NCBI RefSeq assembly: GCF_029945925.1
Contig: NZ_JAQSDN010000035.1
Location: 62,001-126,000 of the forward strand
Reading direction: 5' to 3'
Length of the DNA stretch: 64,000 nt
Origin: Polaromonas sp.
Lineage (GTDB): Bacteria; Pseudomonadota; Gammaproteobacteria; Burkholderiales; Burkholderiaceae_C
Shown: positions 26,863 through 39,307 of the stretch, piece by piece
Layout: each line of letters opens with the position of its first letter
Position numbering within the stretch: position 1 is the stretch's first letter
Program-made: the position numbers and the translations under genes
The notes under the pieces: model-generated
What the model saw: only the letters and a program-made list of their open reading frames with translations
Database searches by the model: none
Told to the model about the DNA's origin: nothing

Positions 26863-27939
26863 TCATGCAACAAGCTCCTCGTTGGCATAAAAACAGGTGT
26901 GCGGTCCCAGCACCTGCAACCAGACGGTTTCGCCCGCCCGCGGCAGCGCCGTCTCCGGATGAAGGCGCGCCTTGACGGTACTGGCACCCACCAGCGCCGT
27001 CAGCATCATGTGGGTGCCGATGTCCTGTGCGCGTTTCATTGTGGCGGGCAGGGCGCCGGTGGCGCCCGCGCTGGCCAGGCCCACATATTCGGGGCGCACG
27101 CCGAGTTTGTAGTCGCCGGCAGGCAGTTCGCGGCCCACCGGCAACGCCAGTGTGTGGCCGGCGATCTCGAACTTGTCGCCCACGACCCGTGCCGGCAGGA
27201 AATTCATGCCGGGCGAACCAATGAAATGGCCGACAAAGGTGTGCTGCGGCCGCTCGAACAGCGCGTCGGCCGACCCGACCTGCACCGCCCGCCCGCGCGT
27301 CATGACGATGACCTGGTCGGCAAAGGTCAGCGCCTCGACCTGGTCGTGCGTGACATAGATCAGCGTGAGCTTGAGTTCATGGTGGATCTGCTTGAGCTTG
27401 CGGCGCAGCTGCCACTTCAGGTGCGGGTCGATGACGGTCAGCGGCTCGTCAAAAAGAACGGCCGAGACATCCGGCCGCACCAGGCCGCGGCCCAGGGAGA
27501 TCTTCTGCTTCGCATCGGCGGCCAGCCCGGCCGCGCGCTGGTTCAACTGCCCGCTCATCTCCAGCATTTCGGCAATTTCGCCGACCCGCTTTTTGACCTG
27601 GTCTTCCGGCATTTTCCGGTTGCGCAGCGGGAAGGCGAGGTTTTCGGCCACGGTCATGGTGTCGTAGATGACCGGGAACTGGAACACCTGCGCAATGTTG
27701 CGCTCCTGCGGCGTGGCATGTGTCATGTCCCGCCCATCGAATTTCACTGTGCCCTGGGATGGCGCCAGCAGGCCCGAGATCAGGTTGAGCATGGTGGTCT
27801 TGCCGCAGCCCGAGGGGCCCAGCAAGGCATAGGCACCGCCGTCCTCGAAAGTCATCTGCAGCGGCAGCAGCGCATAGTCGGCATCCTCGCGCGGCACAGC
27901 CAGGTAGGAGTGTGCGAGGTCCAGGTCGATACGTGCCAT
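26863..27939 (-). CDS. glpT: glycerol ABC transporter ATP-binding protein
   Basis: This 358-residue ATPase has Walker A GPSGCGKTT, Walker B VLFDEP and an intact H-loop (YVTHDQVEAL), followed by a TOBE-like C-terminal domain. Its ABC signature is degenerate: LAADAKQKISLGRGL stands where LSGGQ is expected. Start ATG 27939 is one base after the glpS stop, with GGAGGGG upstream. It probably forms a heterodimer with GlpS, whose signature is normal. Confidence 0.9.
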   Translation of the reverse strand: MARIDLDLAHSYLAVPREDADYALLPLQMTFEDGGAYALLGPSGCGKTTMLNLISGLLAPSQGTVKFDGRDMTHATPQERNIAQVFQFPVIYDTMTVAENLAFPLRNRKMPEDQVKKRVGEIAEMLEMSGQLNQRAAGLAADAKQKISLGRGLVRPDVSAVLFDEPLTVIDPHLKWQLRRKLKQIHHELKLTLIYVTHDQVEALTFADQVIVMTRGRAVQVGSADALFERPQHTFVGHFIGSPGMNFLPARVVGDKFEIAGHTLALPVGRELPAGDYKLGVRPEYVGLASAGATGALPATMKRAQDIGTHMMLTALVGASTVKARLHPETALPRAGETVWLQVLGPHTCFYANEELVA

Positions 27940-27940
27940 G

Positions 27941-29014
<1,074 letters not shown>

Positions 29015-29181
29015 CACATGCCTTTCGGGGCGGCGACACGCGCAGGAGTCGGGGAAAAAATTACATGCACTTGCACGATCCGTTTGTCTATGTTCGTATT
29101 CTTTCTATTTTTCTTCCTTTTTGATTGTTTTGCATACATGTTTTCCCTTATTCTTTTCTTTTTGGTTCGATATAAAGTCGC
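29015..29181. promoter_or_regulatory. divergent glpS/glpR control region
   Basis: The 167-base spacer includes a strongly pyrimidine-rich plus strand between about 29097 and 29165. It must hold the promoters of both glycerol transcripts and the GlpR operators. ATGTTCG at 29090-29096 resembles half of the enterobacterial GlpR site, and GGTTCGATA at 29164-29172 is similar. TATAAA at 29171-29176 lies so close to the glpR ATG that glpR could be leaderless. Confidence 0.5.
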
Positions 29182-29973
29182 ATGACTTCTCGGACAAAAT
29201 GGCGCGTGAACTCCAATCCCAGGCAACTCAAACTTCTCGACGTGGTCCGCGCGCACGGCTCCGTCACCGTTGAACAACTCGCCGAGACCCTGGCGGTCAC
29301 GCTGCAGACCGTGCGCCGTGACGTGCAGCGTCTGGCCGAAGCCGGGCTGCTGACGCGGTTTCACGGTGGCGTGCGGGTTCCAGGCTCGACCATTGAAAAC
29401 CTCGCGCACCGCCAGCGCGAGAGCCTCAACGCCGACGGCAAGGCGCGGATTGCGCTGGCCGTCGCCAAGGAAGTGCCCGACAACTGCTCGCTGATCCTCA
29501 ACATCGGCACGACCACCGAAGCCATTGCCAGGGCGCTGATGCATCACAAGGGGCTGCGCGTCATCACCAACAACCTCAACGTCGCGGCCATCCTGAGCAG
29601 CAACCCCAATTGCGAGGTGATCGTGACCGGCGGCGTGGTGCGCGCGCGCGACCGCGGCATCGTGGGCGAGGCGGCCGTCGACTTCATCCGCCAGTTCCGG
29701 GTGGACATCGCACTGATCGGCATTTCGGGCATCGAGGCCGACGGCTCCCTGCGCGACTTCGACTACCGCGAGGTCAAGGTCGCGCAAATCATCATTGGCC
29801 ATGCCCGCGAAGTCTGGCTCGCCGCCGACAGCAGCAAGTTCAACCGGCCCGCCATGGTCGAACTCGCCACGCTGTCACAAATCGACCGGCTGTTCACCGA
29901 CCAGCCCCCGCCCGAGCCCTTTCCGGCGCTGCTGGCTGAAGCCGGGGTAAGCTGCGTCGTGGCCCTCCCCTGA
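29182..29973 (+). CDS. glpR: DeoR-family glycerol regulon repressor
   Basis: This 263-residue regulator has the DeoR N-terminal HTH ([22 protein letters not shown] within residues about 27-50) and the DeoR sugar-phosphate sensor domain ([14 protein letters not shown], then [15 protein letters not shown]). GlpR proteins release DNA when glycerol-3-phosphate binds. The gene lies divergent to the transporter operon and 25 bases before glpK. No Shine-Dalgarno is visible before the ATG; a GTG at 29206 is an alternative start. Confidence 0.9.
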   Translation: MTSRTKWRVNSNPRQLKLLDVVRAHGSVTVEQLAETLAVTLQTVRRDVQRLAEAGLLTRFHGGVRVPGSTIENLAHRQRESLNADGKARIALAVAKEVPDNCSLILNIGTTTEAIARALMHHKGLRVITNNLNVAAILSSNPNCEVIVTGGVVRARDRGIVGEAAVDFIRQFRVDIALIGISGIEADGSLRDFDYREVKVAQIIIGHAREVWLAADSSKFNRPAMVELATLSQIDRLFTDQPPPEPFPALLAEAGVSCVVALP

Positions 29974-29998
29974 GTCCCCTTCACCCCAAGCGACGCCC

Positions 29999-31492
29999 AT
30001 GACCTACCTGCTTGCCCTGGACCAGGGCACCTCCAGTTCCCGCAGCATCGTGTTTGACGAAAACGGCCACATCGTGGCCCTGGCGCAGCAGGAACTGCCG
30101 CAGATCTACCCGCGGCCGGGCTGGGTCGAACATGACCCCATGGAGATCTGGCGCACCCAACTCGGCACGGCACGCGAGGCTCTGGCCAAGGCCGGACTCA
30201 AGGCTACTGACATCCGCGCGCTGGGCATCACCAACCAGCGCGAAACCACCGTGGTCTGGAACCGCAAGACGGGCCAGCCCATCCACCACGCCATCGTCTG
30301 GCAGGACAGGCGCGCCGAAGCCACCTGCGCGCAGTTGCGCGAGGACGGCAAGGCCGACCTGATCCAGGCCAAGACCGGCCTGCTGGTCGACGCCTACTTT
30401 TCCGGCACCAAACTCAAATGGCTGCTCTACAACGTGCCGCAGGCCCGGCAACAGGCGGCGCGCGGCGAACTCGCTTTCGGCACTATCGACAGCTGGCTGA
30501 TGTGGCAACTCACCGGCGGCGCGCTGCATGCCACCGACGTGACCAATGCCTCGCGCACCATGCTGTTCAACGTGCACACCAATGCCTGGGATGCCGACCT
30601 GCTGGCGCTGCTGGACATTCCGGAGAGCCTGATGCCGCGGGTGTTGCCGTCGAGCACGCACTACGGCAACGTGCTGCCGGACCTGCTGGGCGGCGCCATT
30701 CCGATTGGCGGCGTGGCGGGCGACCAGCAAAGCGCGTTGTTCGGCCAGGCCTGCTTCCGGGAAGGCATGGCCAAAAACACCTACGGCACCGGCTGTTTCA
30801 TGCTGGTGCACACCGGCCACAAATTCCAGACTTCGCACAACGGCCTGCTCACCACCAGCGCGGCGCAGGTCACGCAGCAAACCGAATACGCCTTTGAAGG
30901 CAGCGTGTTTGTAGGCGGCGCCGTGGTGCAGTGGCTGCGCGACGGCCTGCACGCGATCCAGGGCAGCGGCGAGGTGCAGGCGCTGGCGCAAAGCGTTCCC
31001 GATTCCGGCGGCGTCATGATGGTGCCGGCCTTCACCGGCCTGGGCGCCCCCTATTGGAAACCCGACGCACGCGGCACCATCACCGGCCTGAGCCGCGGCA
31101 CCACCGTGGCCCACATCGCGCGGGCCGCGCTGGAAAGCATTGCCTACCAGAGCGCCGCCCTGTTGCAGGCCATGAGCCGCGATGCGGTGGCGGCCGGGGC
31201 CGCACCGGTGGCCGAACTCCGGGTGGACGGCGGCGCCTGCATCAATGACCTGCTGATGCAATTCCAGGCTGACCTGCTGGGCATTCCGGTCGTTCGGCCG
31301 GCCGTGACCGAAACCACGGCGCTGGGCGCGGCCTATCTGGCCGGGCTGTCCAGCGGTGTTTATGCCAGCACCGCTGAACTCTCGGCCATGTGGCGCGCAG
31401 AACGTACCTTTTTGCCCACCTTGAGCGCCGACCGCGCTGTCGGCCTGATGGCACAGTGGGAACACGCGGTGCGGCAGACCGTGGCCATGTAA
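29999..31492 (+). CDS. glpK: glycerol kinase
   Basis: This 497-residue FGGY-family kinase converts glycerol to glycerol-3-phosphate, trapping the imported substrate for GlpD. The N-terminal [19 protein letters not shown] phosphate-binding motif, [10 protein letters not shown] and the C-terminal [19 protein letters not shown] are all present. It is probably cotranscribed with glpR. Confidence 0.97.
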   Translation: MTYLLALDQGTSSSRSIVFDENGHIVALAQQELPQIYPRPGWVEHDPMEIWRTQLGTAREALAKAGLKATDIRALGITNQRETTVVWNRKTGQPIHHAIVWQDRRAEATCAQLREDGKADLIQAKTGLLVDAYFSGTKLKWLLYNVPQARQQAARGELAFGTIDSWLMWQLTGGALHATDVTNASRTMLFNVHTNAWDADLLALLDIPESLMPRVLPSSTHYGNVLPDLLGGAIPIGGVAGDQQSALFGQACFREGMAKNTYGTGCFMLVHTGHKFQTSHNGLLTTSAAQVTQQTEYAFEGSVFVGGAVVQWLRDGLHAIQGSGEVQALAQSVPDSGGVMMVPAFTGLGAPYWKPDARGTITGLSRGTTVAHIARAALESIAYQSAALLQAMSRDAVAAGAAPVAELRVDGGACINDLLMQFQADLLGIPVVRPAVTETTALGAAYLAGLSSGVYASTAELSAMWRAERTFLPTLSADRAVGLMAQWEHAVRQTVAM

Positions 31493-31557
31493 ACCAAGGC
31501 CTGCGGACGCCCGCGCCCTGTCACAAATCGTGCGGCTGGGAAAGCTAGACTCGCCTC

Positions 31558-32751
31558 ATGCCCTGCCCACCCCCGCCCGCCACAGCCGCGTTTGAACTGA
31601 CACGGCGCAGGATGCTCGGTTACGGCGCTGCCGCTGCGCTGGGTCTGGCGGGCTTGACGCGCGCCAAGCCGACTCTGGCATCGTCGGCGTCACCCCGCCT
31701 GCGACTGATCGGCGAAGCCCGTCTGCCGCACCGGCTCCAGTTTCAGGGCACCACCGTCGGCGGCTTGTCGGGTGTGGACTACGACGAGGCCAGCGGCCTC
31801 TACTACCTGCTCAGTGATGATGGCTCGAACATCAACCCGGCGCGGTTTTACACGGCACGCCTGTCACTGGAAACAGACCGGTTGGGCGAGCCCGCCCTGA
31901 CGGGCGTGACCAGCCTGCGCCAGGCCGATGGCAGCACCTACCCGGCGGCGTTGCGAGGCATCCAGGTTCCCGACCCGGAGGCGATTCGCTGGCGCCCGGC
32001 CAGCCAGACCCTGCTGTGGACCAGCGAGGGGCACGCCCTGACAGGCGCTGCACCCGCGCTGCGCGAAAGCCGCACCGACGGCACGCTGGTGCGCGAATTG
32101 GCCCTGCCGGCCATGTTCGACTTTCAGCTCACCCAAGGGTCGCGTATCAATCTCGCGCTGGAAGGCCTGGCCCTGAGCCCGGACGGCCGCCAGGCCTGGA
32201 TCGCCATGGAAGGCGCGCTGCGCCAGGACGGCCCCCTGCCCACCGTGCAGGCGCCGGGCGGGCCGTGCCGCTTCACCCAGCTGGACCTGGTCAATGGAAA
32301 AATCCTGCGCCAGATCGCCTACATCCCCGATGCGATTCCACGCGCACCTGTCCCGCCGGCCACGCATGCCGACAACGGCGTCACCGAGATCCTGATGCTG
32401 GACGCCGACCGCATGCTGGTGCTGGAGCGGGCCTACATGGCGGGGCACGATGCCGTCTCAGGCAATTCGCTGCGTCTTTATTTAATCGACCTGCGCGAGG
32501 GGACCGACACGCTGAATATCCCGGCGCTGCGGCCCGGTGCTTACCAGCCGGTCGCCAAGAGGCTGCTCGCCGATTTTTCGGCGTTCACCGGGGAAGGTCC
32601 CGGACCCCGGCTACAGCGTCTCGACAATACCGAAGGCATGTGCTGGGGCCCACGGCTTCCCAGCGGCAACCGCAGCCTGCACTTCGTTAGCGACGACAAT
32701 TTCAATTCGCGGCAAATCACGCAATGGCTGGCTTTTGAATTTTTTGACTGA
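31558..32751 (+). CDS. TAT-exported esterase-like phytase-domain protein
   Basis: This 397-residue protein has a twin-arginine signal (TRRRMLGYGAAAALGLAGL) with likely cleavage after residue 40, and a beta-propeller-like domain of the phytase-like esterase family (GGLSGVDYDEASGLYYLLSDD, EGLALSPDGRQAWIAMEGAL, NTEGMCWGPRL). These proteins are periplasmic and their natural substrate is usually unknown; phosphate or ester hydrolysis is only a suggestion. It stands alone, 6 bases before proC. Confidence 0.8.
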   Translation: MPCPPPPATAAFELTRRRMLGYGAAAALGLAGLTRAKPTLASSASPRLRLIGEARLPHRLQFQGTTVGGLSGVDYDEASGLYYLLSDDGSNINPARFYTARLSLETDRLGEPALTGVTSLRQADGSTYPAALRGIQVPDPEAIRWRPASQTLLWTSEGHALTGAAPALRESRTDGTLVRELALPAMFDFQLTQGSRINLALEGLALSPDGRQAWIAMEGALRQDGPLPTVQAPGGPCRFTQLDLVNGKILRQIAYIPDAIPRAPVPPATHADNGVTEILMLDADRMLVLERAYMAGHDAVSGNSLRLYLIDLREGTDTLNIPALRPGAYQPVAKRLLADFSAFTGEGPGPRLQRLDNTEGMCWGPRLPSGNRSLHFVSDDNFNSRQITQWLAFEFFD

Positions 32752-32757
32752 ACCTTC

Positions 32758-33594
<837 letters not shown>

Positions 33595-33642
33595 GTTTTT
33601 TAACGAAATCAGGCCCTGGCCCTTACTGCACGGGGGCCAACA

Positions 33643-33659
33643 GCTACTTTTTTAATAGC
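33643..33659. repeat. 17-bp dispersed palindrome, copy 1
   Basis: GCTACTTTTTTAATAGC lies between the convergent ends of proC and ubiA. It matches the pattern GCTAY-N(7-8)-TAGC shared by five other sites in this window. Confidence 0.55.
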
Positions 33660-33676
33660 AAATCACCGGCAGGCGC

Positions 33677-34579
33677 TTACACGCCAGCCAGCGCATACGA
33701 CAGCGCAATGCCGGCGAACACCGTGAACCCCAGCCAGTGGTTCAGGCGAAAAGCCCTGAAACAGTCGTCGCGCTCGCGCCGGCGGATCAGCCAGCCATGC
33801 CACAGCGCCTGCCCCAGCGCGACCGCGATTGCTATGAAATAAATAGCTGGTTGCGCAATATCCATCAGGGCCCAGACCCAAATTGACAGATAAATCAGGT
33901 AACTCGCCAAAACCGCCGCCACGTCGAAACGGCCCAGCGTGATCGCCGAGGTTTTCATGCCGATCTTGAGGTCGTCGTCGCGGTCCACCATGGCGTATTC
34001 GGTGTCATAGGCAATCACCCAGAACAGGTTGCCCAGCAGCAGCAGCCAGGCCAGCGCCGGCACGCGCGACTGCACCGCGGCAAACGCCATGGGAATGCCG
34101 AAGCTGAAGGCCACGCCCAGCACCGCCTGCGGCATGGACACATAACGCTTGGCATAGGGGTAGACCACGGCCACCGCCAGCGCGGCAAACGACCAGGCGA
34201 TGGTGGCGGTGTTGGTGGTCAGCACCAGGCCAAACGCCAGCAGGGCGAGCACGGCCCCGAGGATCAGGGCCTCCCTGACGGACACCGCGCCGCGCGTTAC
34301 CGGGCGCTGCGCCGTGCGTTTGACATGCCGGTCAAACTCGCGGTCGGCGACGTCGTTGAGGCAGCAGCCGGCACTGCGCATCAGGATGGTGCCCAGCGTG
34401 AACACCGTCAGCAGGTGCCAGCCGGGGAAACCGTGCGACGCGACCCACAGCGCCGACAAGGTGGGCCACAGCAGCAGCAGCCAGCCCGCCGGGCGGTCCC
34501 ATCGGATCAGCTGCAGGTAGAGGGCGAGTTTGTTTTTCAAGCCCTCAATTCTGGCACCACTGTCCCCCTTGGACGCCAA
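33677..34579 (-). CDS. ubiA: 4-hydroxybenzoate octaprenyltransferase
   Basis: This roughly 300-residue membrane prenyltransferase attaches the polyprenyl tail in ubiquinone synthesis. Both Asp-rich motifs are present: NDVADREFD and the second [17 protein letters not shown]. About eight membrane helices can be traced. The start is uncertain: TTG 34579, three bases after the dps stop, gives the full-length N-terminus, and no ATG fits. A copy of the 17-bp palindrome (33831-33847) lies inside the coding sequence. Confidence 0.93.
   Translation of the reverse strand: MASKGDSGARIEGLKNKLALYLQLIRWDRPAGWLLLLWPTLSALWVASHGFPGWHLLTVFTLGTILMRSAGCCLNDVADREFDRHVKRTAQRPVTRGAVSVREALILGAVLALLAFGLVLTTNTATIAWSFAALAVAVVYPYAKRYVSMPQAVLGVAFSFGIPMAFAAVQSRVPALAWLLLLGNLFWVIAYDTEYAMVDRDDDLKIGMKTSAITLGRFDVAAVLASYLIYLSIWVWALMDIAQPAIYFIAIAVALGQALWHGWLIRRRERDDCFRAFRLNHWLGFTVFAGIALSYALAGV
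33831..33847. repeat. 17-bp dispersed palindrome, copy 2 (inside ubiA)
   Basis: GCTATGAAATAAATAGC lies within the ubiA reading frame without breaking it. It fits the consensus of the family. Confidence 0.5.
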
Positions 34580-34582
34580 GTC

Positions 34583-35101
34583 CTAGTCTTCAAGGAGCGA
34601 ACGCAGCATCCACGCCGTCTGCTCGTGCACCGTCAGGCGCTGCGTCAGCAGGTCGGCCGTCGGCTGGTCGCCGGCCTTGTCGGCCACCGGGAACAGTTCC
34701 CTGGCCGTGCGCGCCACCGCCTCATGGCCCTTCACCAGAATGCGCACCATCTCCAGCGCCTTGGGCGGAGTCGTGGGCGCATCCGGCACCGAGGCCAGCT
34801 TGCTGAACTGCGCATAGGAACCGGGCGCCGGATGGCCCAGCGAGCGAATGCGTTCGGCCACCGGATCCACCGCCGCCCACAGCTCGGTGTATTGCGTCAT
34901 GAACATGGCATGCAGGGTGTTGAACATCGGCCCCGTCACGTTCCAGTGGAAGTTGTGCGTGGTCAGGTACAGCGTGTAGGTGTCCGCCAGCAAACGGCTC
35001 AGGCCCTGGGCGATCGCGGCCCGGTCTTTTTCGCCGATGCCGATGTTGATGGGCGGTGCGCCAGTGCGGCCGGCAGAAGCCTTGGGAGATGTTTTGGCCA
35101 T
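34583..35101 (-). CDS. dps: Dps-family DNA-binding ferritin
   Basis: This 172-residue protein forms a dodecamer that oxidises and stores iron using peroxide and protects DNA. The ferroxidase segment [16 protein letters not shown] and [11 protein letters not shown] are present, with a basic N-terminal tail of about 15 residues. It lies directly downstream of oxyR on the same strand, consistent with peroxide control. I could not identify a clear OxyR tetrad in the 113-base spacer. Confidence 0.93.
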   Translation of the reverse strand: MAKTSPKASAGRTGAPPINIGIGEKDRAAIAQGLSRLLADTYTLYLTTHNFHWNVTGPMFNTLHAMFMTQYTELWAAVDPVAERIRSLGHPAPGSYAQFSKLASVPDAPTTPPKALEMVRILVKGHEAVARTARELFPVADKAGDQPTADLLTQRLTVHEQTAWMLRSLLED

Positions 35102-35214
35102 GGTGTGTCCTTGAGTGAAAGAGTCCGGACTTCACTCTAGACAATCGGCAAGCCCAAGGCAACAGTCAAACTGTATCGCCTTGATAGGCATCATGAAATG
35201 TCCGCTGGCGCCGC

Positions 35215-36189
35215 TCAGGACAGGCGCGTCACACCCGGCAGTTCGCAGGCGTAAATCGCGTTGCGCAAGGCGGCGATGGCTTCATAACGGGTGAAACTGC
35301 GGCGCCAGGCCAGCACCACACGCCGCGTCGGCACATGGCCCTCAAACGGCAGGTAGCGGATGTAGGAGGGCAACTCCGGCACTTCCCTGCTTTTGGCTTT
35401 TGAAACGGCTTTGGCAGGCAGCAGGGCCTCCTTGGGCACGCTCAGCCGCGGCACCAGCGTCACACCCATGCCGGCCGCCACCATGTGTTTGATGGTCTCC
35501 AGCGACGAGCCTTCAAAACTCTTGCGTATGCCCTCGGCGTTGCTCGAAAACCGGGCGAACTCGGGGCACACCTCGAGCACGTGGTCGCGAAAGCAGTGGC
35601 CGGTACCCAGCAACAGCATGGTCTCTTTTTTCAGCTCTTCGGCGGTGATGTTGCTGCGCGCGGCCAGCGGGTGGTTGCTCGGCACGGCCGCCATGAAGGG
35701 TTCGTCGTACAGCGGCGCAATCGCCAGGTTGGTGTCGGGAAAAGGCTCGGCCAGGATGGCGCAGTCGATCTCGCCGGTGCGCAGCTCTTCCAGCAGTTTG
35801 ACGGTGAAGTTTTCCTGCAGCATCAAGGGCATCTGCGGCGTGAGCGCAATCGCCTGACGCACCAGGTCGGGCAGCAGGTAGGGGCCGATGGTGTAGATCA
35901 CCCCCAGGCGCAAGGCGCCGGCCAGCGGGTCCTTGCCGCGCTTGGCAATCTCGCGGATGCTATCGGCCTGCTCCAGCACGCTCTGCGCCTGGCGCACGAT
36001 CTCTTCGCCCAGCGGTGTCACCGTGATTTCGTTGGCGTTGCGCTCGAACAGCTTGACCTGCAGCTCTTCCTCAAGCTTCTTGATCGCGACGCTCAAGGTC
36101 GGCTGCGACACATGGCAGGCCTCGGCGCCTTTGCCGAAGTGCTTTTCGCGGGCGACCGCCACGATGTATTTGAGTTCTGTCAGCGTCAT
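35215..36189 (-). CDS. oxyR: hydrogen peroxide-inducible LysR-type activator
   Basis: This 324-residue LysR-type regulator has an N-terminal winged HTH (AVAREKHFGKGAEACHVSQP) and the redox pair in GHCFRDHVLEVCPEF, equivalent to Cys199 and Cys208 of E. coli OxyR. Peroxide forms a disulfide that switches on antioxidant genes such as dps. In related genomes recG is often next to oxyR; here a toxin-antitoxin pair separates them. Confidence 0.95.
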   Translation of the reverse strand: MTLTELKYIVAVAREKHFGKGAEACHVSQPTLSVAIKKLEEELQVKLFERNANEITVTPLGEEIVRQAQSVLEQADSIREIAKRGKDPLAGALRLGVIYTIGPYLLPDLVRQAIALTPQMPLMLQENFTVKLLEELRTGEIDCAILAEPFPDTNLAIAPLYDEPFMAAVPSNHPLAARSNITAEELKKETMLLLGTGHCFRDHVLEVCPEFARFSSNAEGIRKSFEGSSLETIKHMVAAGMGVTLVPRLSVPKEALLPAKAVSKAKSREVPELPSYIRYLPFEGHVPTRRVVLAWRRSFTRYEAIAALRNAIYACELPGVTRLS

Positions 36190-36261
36190 AGGGTGATTGT
36201 GCGGCTTTTTGCTCCCGGGAAGCGCGCAACCGAGTTTGGGTTGAGCGCAGCGCGACCCTCT

Positions 36262-36597
36262 TCAAGCCACGATGGATTCCAGCCCCTTTTTGTCAATGAG
36301 CTGAAGCAGTTTGGCCGCTGCGCCACTGGGGTGCTTGCCAGAACTGGGTGACTCCCACTTTTGAACGGCTGAAACGCTCACGTTCAAGATGGACGCCAGC
36401 ACCGACTGGCTGACCTTTGCCCTTCCCACGCGAATGGCCGTGACTTTTTCGGCGGTGTATTCGGGTGGGCTCTGGCAGATGAGTTTCATTTTGGCCATGT
36501 CTTGTTTCGAGATAAGTTCGTGCCCCTTCAGGGCCTGCGCCATCTCCATCATCTCGTCCAGAACGCGGTTCTTTTCAGTTGATTTTTTAGTTGCCAC
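36262..36597 (-). CDS. XRE-family antitoxin
   Basis: This 111-residue protein has a C-terminal HTH (SQSVLASILNVSVSAVQKWE near residues 63-82) of the HigA/MqsA-like XRE group. It would neutralise the toxin encoded just upstream and repress the shared promoter. Its start lies inside the end of the toxin gene (11-base overlap); toxin-first order is usual for HigBA-type pairs. Confidence 0.82.
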   Translation of the reverse strand: MATKKSTEKNRVLDEMMEMAQALKGHELISKQDMAKMKLICQSPPEYTAEKVTAIRVGRAKVSQSVLASILNVSVSAVQKWESPSSGKHPSGAAAKLLQLIDKKGLESIVA

Positions 36598-36970
36598 TAC
36601 AAATCTCCTTCAGGATTTCAGCCGCAAGCAGTTCATCAATTTTTTGAGCGTCTGCAGCCTGCAATCCAGACGCAATGATTTTCGTAGCCTCCACTTCCTT
36701 GTCCGAAAAATCAGACCCCGGCTGGCTCTTCTCACGCCCGGCCAGAAAGGAAATAGCGTCCTTGTGCTTCTTGGCCACCAGGGTACGGGTCGATCCACTT
36801 TTGCCCCGTTCGGGCACCGCCACGCGCTTCTTGCAAACCCCACCACCCAAATCCGCTTCAAACAATCCCTGCTCTATTTCGCTGGCGGCCTGGCAGAGCA
36901 GTAGATCACTCACCACCTTACGCGCCCAGCGGTCAAATGTCTTGGTTTTGAAGACACGTTTCATTGACAA
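36587..36970 (-). CDS. RelE/HigB-type toxin
   Basis: This 127-residue basic protein resembles RelE/HigB mRNA interferases: KTKTFDRWARK at the start, LGGGVCKKRVAVPERGKSG and TRTLVAKKHKDAISFLAGREK. Such toxins cleave mRNA on the ribosome. Two start codons exist (36970 and 36964). It is first in a two-gene operon with a good promoter upstream. Confidence 0.8.
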   Translation of the reverse strand: MSMKRVFKTKTFDRWARKVVSDLLLCQAASEIEQGLFEADLGGGVCKKRVAVPERGKSGSTRTLVAKKHKDAISFLAGREKSQPGSDFSDKEVEATKIIASGLQAADAQKIDELLAAEILKEICSGN

Positions 36971-36999
36971 ATTCTAATCGTCTATAGCACCTGGTGCAA
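36971..36999 (-). promoter_or_regulatory. promoter and operator of the toxin-antitoxin operon
   Basis: On the minus strand TTGCAC (36994-36999) and TAGAAT (36971-36976) are spaced by 17 bases. The palindrome GCACC-T-GGTGC (36987-36997) overlaps the -35 box, exactly where an autorepressing antitoxin would block RNA polymerase. Confidence 0.65.
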
Positions 37000-37136
37000 T
37001 AGCCATAACGAGTAGGCGTCTGAATCACGCAGACAGAGGTGATGGGGTAGCCTGCTTGCCGTCTACGGGCGACGCAAGAGGAGGTTAGTCGGCCGCACGG
37101 CCGAGACCCGATGGGTCAAGCTGCCGAAACCGCCAC

Positions 37137-39290
37137 TCAAGCCTTCAAAAACTCCGCCTTCCCCCCCAGCCACCGCAAGATATGCCGATGCGCCAGCTCG
37201 GGGTAGTTGTACAGCATCACCGGCGCCAAGGCACGCGCCCAGGCCAGCAACTCGGTATCCGTCGCCAAGTCGGCAAAGCGCAACAGCGGCGCCCCTGATT
37301 GCCGCGCACCCAGAAACTCCCCCGGGCCGCGAATCTCGAGGTCGCGCCGGGCGATCTCGAAGCCGTCCTGCGTTTCCACCATGGCCTTGAGGCGGGCGCG
37401 GGCAGTTTCGCCCAGGCGCGGCGCGTCGCCGGTGGAATAGAGCAGCACACAGGCCGAGGCGGCCGCGCCGCGCCCGACCCTGCCGCGCAGTTGGTGCAGC
37501 TGGCTCAGGCCAAAACGTTCGGCGTGTTCAATCACCATCAGCGAGGCATTGGGCACATCGACGCCGACCTCGATCACCGTGGTACTGACCAGCACGCCGA
37601 GCTGGCCGCTGGTGAACAGCGCCATGACCGCCTTCTTCTCCGCCACCGGCATGCGCGAATGCAGCAGGCCGACCTGGGTGCCGGGCAAGGCAGCGCTCAG
37701 CGCTTCGTGCGTCTGCGTGGCGTTGATCAGGTCCACCGATTCACTTTCCTCGATCAAGGGGCAGACCCAGTAGACCTGACGGCCTTCGGCGAGCTGGCTG
37801 CGTATGCGTTCCACCACCTCGTCGCGCCTGGCCTCGCTGACGACCTTGGTGACGATGGGCGTGCGACCCGGCGGCAGTTCGTCGATGGTGGAGACGTCGA
37901 GGTCGGCGTAATAACTCATGGCCAGGGTGCGCGGGATCGGTGTGGCCGTCATCATCAGCAGGTGAGGCTCTTCTCCGCCGGGCTGTGCACCGACCTGTGA
38001 GGTCGGGGTCATCTTGCTTCTCAGGGCCAGCCGCTGGGCCACGCCAAAACGGTGCTGCTCATCGATGATGGCCAGCGCCAGGTTCTTGAAAACCACCTTG
38101 TCCTGGATCACCGCGTGGGTGCCCACCACCAGGCCGGCCGCGCCGCTTTCGATCACGGCCAGGGCTTCGCGCCGCTCTTTGGCCTTCTGGCTACCGGTGA
38201 GCCAGGCGGTCTGGATGCCCAGCGGTTCGAGCCAACCGATCAGCTTGCGAAAGTGCTGCTCGGCCAGGATTTCGGTGGGCGCCATCAGTGCGCACTGCCA
38301 GCCGGCGTCCATGCAGCGCGCCGCGGCCAGCGCCGCCACCACGGTTTTGCCGGAGCCCACGTCACCCTGCAGCAGGCGGTGCATGGGGGCATTCCTTGTC
38401 AGGTCGGCCGCGATCTCGGTGCCGACGCGCTGCTGCGCGGCCGTCAGTCGAAACGGCAGGCGCTCCAGCAACTGCTCCTGCAGCGTGCACTGGGGGCCGT
38501 GCACAGGCGACCGCAACGGCGGCGCCCGCATGGCGGCGCGTACGCGACGCGCCTGCAACTGCGACAGCTGCTGGGCCAGCAACTCCTCGGCCTTCAGGCG
38601 CTGCCAGGCCGGGTGGCTGCGGTCTTCCAGGGTGGCCAGCATCACGTCCGGCGTCGGGTGGTGCAAAAACTGTAGCGCCTCGCGCAGGCTGGACAAGGGC
38701 TGAGGCAGGTTTTTACTTAAAAATTCGGCGGGAAGGGTTTCTGCCAGGTCAGCCCGTGCCAGCCCGCCGAGCACGGCCTTGCGCAGATAGGCCTGCGGCA
38801 AACCGGCGACCGTGGGGTACACCGGCGTCAGGGCGGTCGCGAGTTCGCCGCCGGCGGCGCGAAAGCTCGGATGCACCATTTCGCGGCCCACAAAACCGCC
38901 GCGGATCTCGCCGCGCACCCGCACACGCGCGCCCACACTCAGGGTTTTCTGGTGCGAAGGATAAAAATTGATGAAGCGCAGCACGCAGGTGTCGCTACCG
39001 TCATCCACCGTCACGCGCAGCTGCCGGCGCGGGCGGAAGGTGATTTCGCTGTGGGTGACCTGCGCCTCGACCTGCACCATGTCACCATCGCGTGCGTCGG
39101 CCAGCCGGGTGATGCGGGTTTCGTCCTCGTAACGCAGCGGCAGGTGCAGTGCCAGGTCGATGTCACGGCGCAGGCCCAGCTTTTCAAGGGCTTTCTGCGG
39201 CTGGGACTTGGGCGTTACCGCCGCGCCGGCGCCTGCCGCAGCCGGCAGCGCCTTGGGCGAAGAAGCAGCGGGGGCAGACCGGGTGGGCAT
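37137..39290 (-). CDS. recG: ATP-dependent DNA helicase RecG
   Basis: This 717-residue branch-migration helicase has an N-terminal wedge/OB domain ([15 protein letters not shown]), Walker [31 protein letters not shown] and QLRGRVGRG. It remodels stalled forks and Holliday junctions. The Ala/Pro-rich first 30 residues are not conserved. The start lies only 17 bases from the divergent queA start, so promoters must overlap coding sequence. Confidence 0.95.
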   Translation of the reverse strand: MPTRSAPAASSPKALPAAAGAGAAVTPKSQPQKALEKLGLRRDIDLALHLPLRYEDETRITRLADARDGDMVQVEAQVTHSEITFRPRRQLRVTVDDGSDTCVLRFINFYPSHQKTLSVGARVRVRGEIRGGFVGREMVHPSFRAAGGELATALTPVYPTVAGLPQAYLRKAVLGGLARADLAETLPAEFLSKNLPQPLSSLREALQFLHHPTPDVMLATLEDRSHPAWQRLKAEELLAQQLSQLQARRVRAAMRAPPLRSPVHGPQCTLQEQLLERLPFRLTAAQQRVGTEIAADLTRNAPMHRLLQGDVGSGKTVVAALAAARCMDAGWQCALMAPTEILAEQHFRKLIGWLEPLGIQTAWLTGSQKAKERREALAVIESGAAGLVVGTHAVIQDKVVFKNLALAIIDEQHRFGVAQRLALRSKMTPTSQVGAQPGGEEPHLLMMTATPIPRTLAMSYYADLDVSTIDELPPGRTPIVTKVVSEARRDEVVERIRSQLAEGRQVYWVCPLIEESESVDLINATQTHEALSAALPGTQVGLLHSRMPVAEKKAVMALFTSGQLGVLVSTTVIEVGVDVPNASLMVIEHAERFGLSQLHQLRGRVGRGAAASACVLLYSTGDAPRLGETARARLKAMVETQDGFEIARRDLEIRGPGEFLGARQSGAPLLRFADLATDTELLAWARALAPVMLYNYPELAHRHILRWLGGKAEFLKA

Positions 39291-39307
39291 GGGACAATTG
39301 TGCCTTC

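Noticed and set aside
35102..35214. OxyR tetrad upstream of dps
   Set aside because: Only scattered ATAG/CTAT-like tetranucleotides at the wrong spacing were seen.
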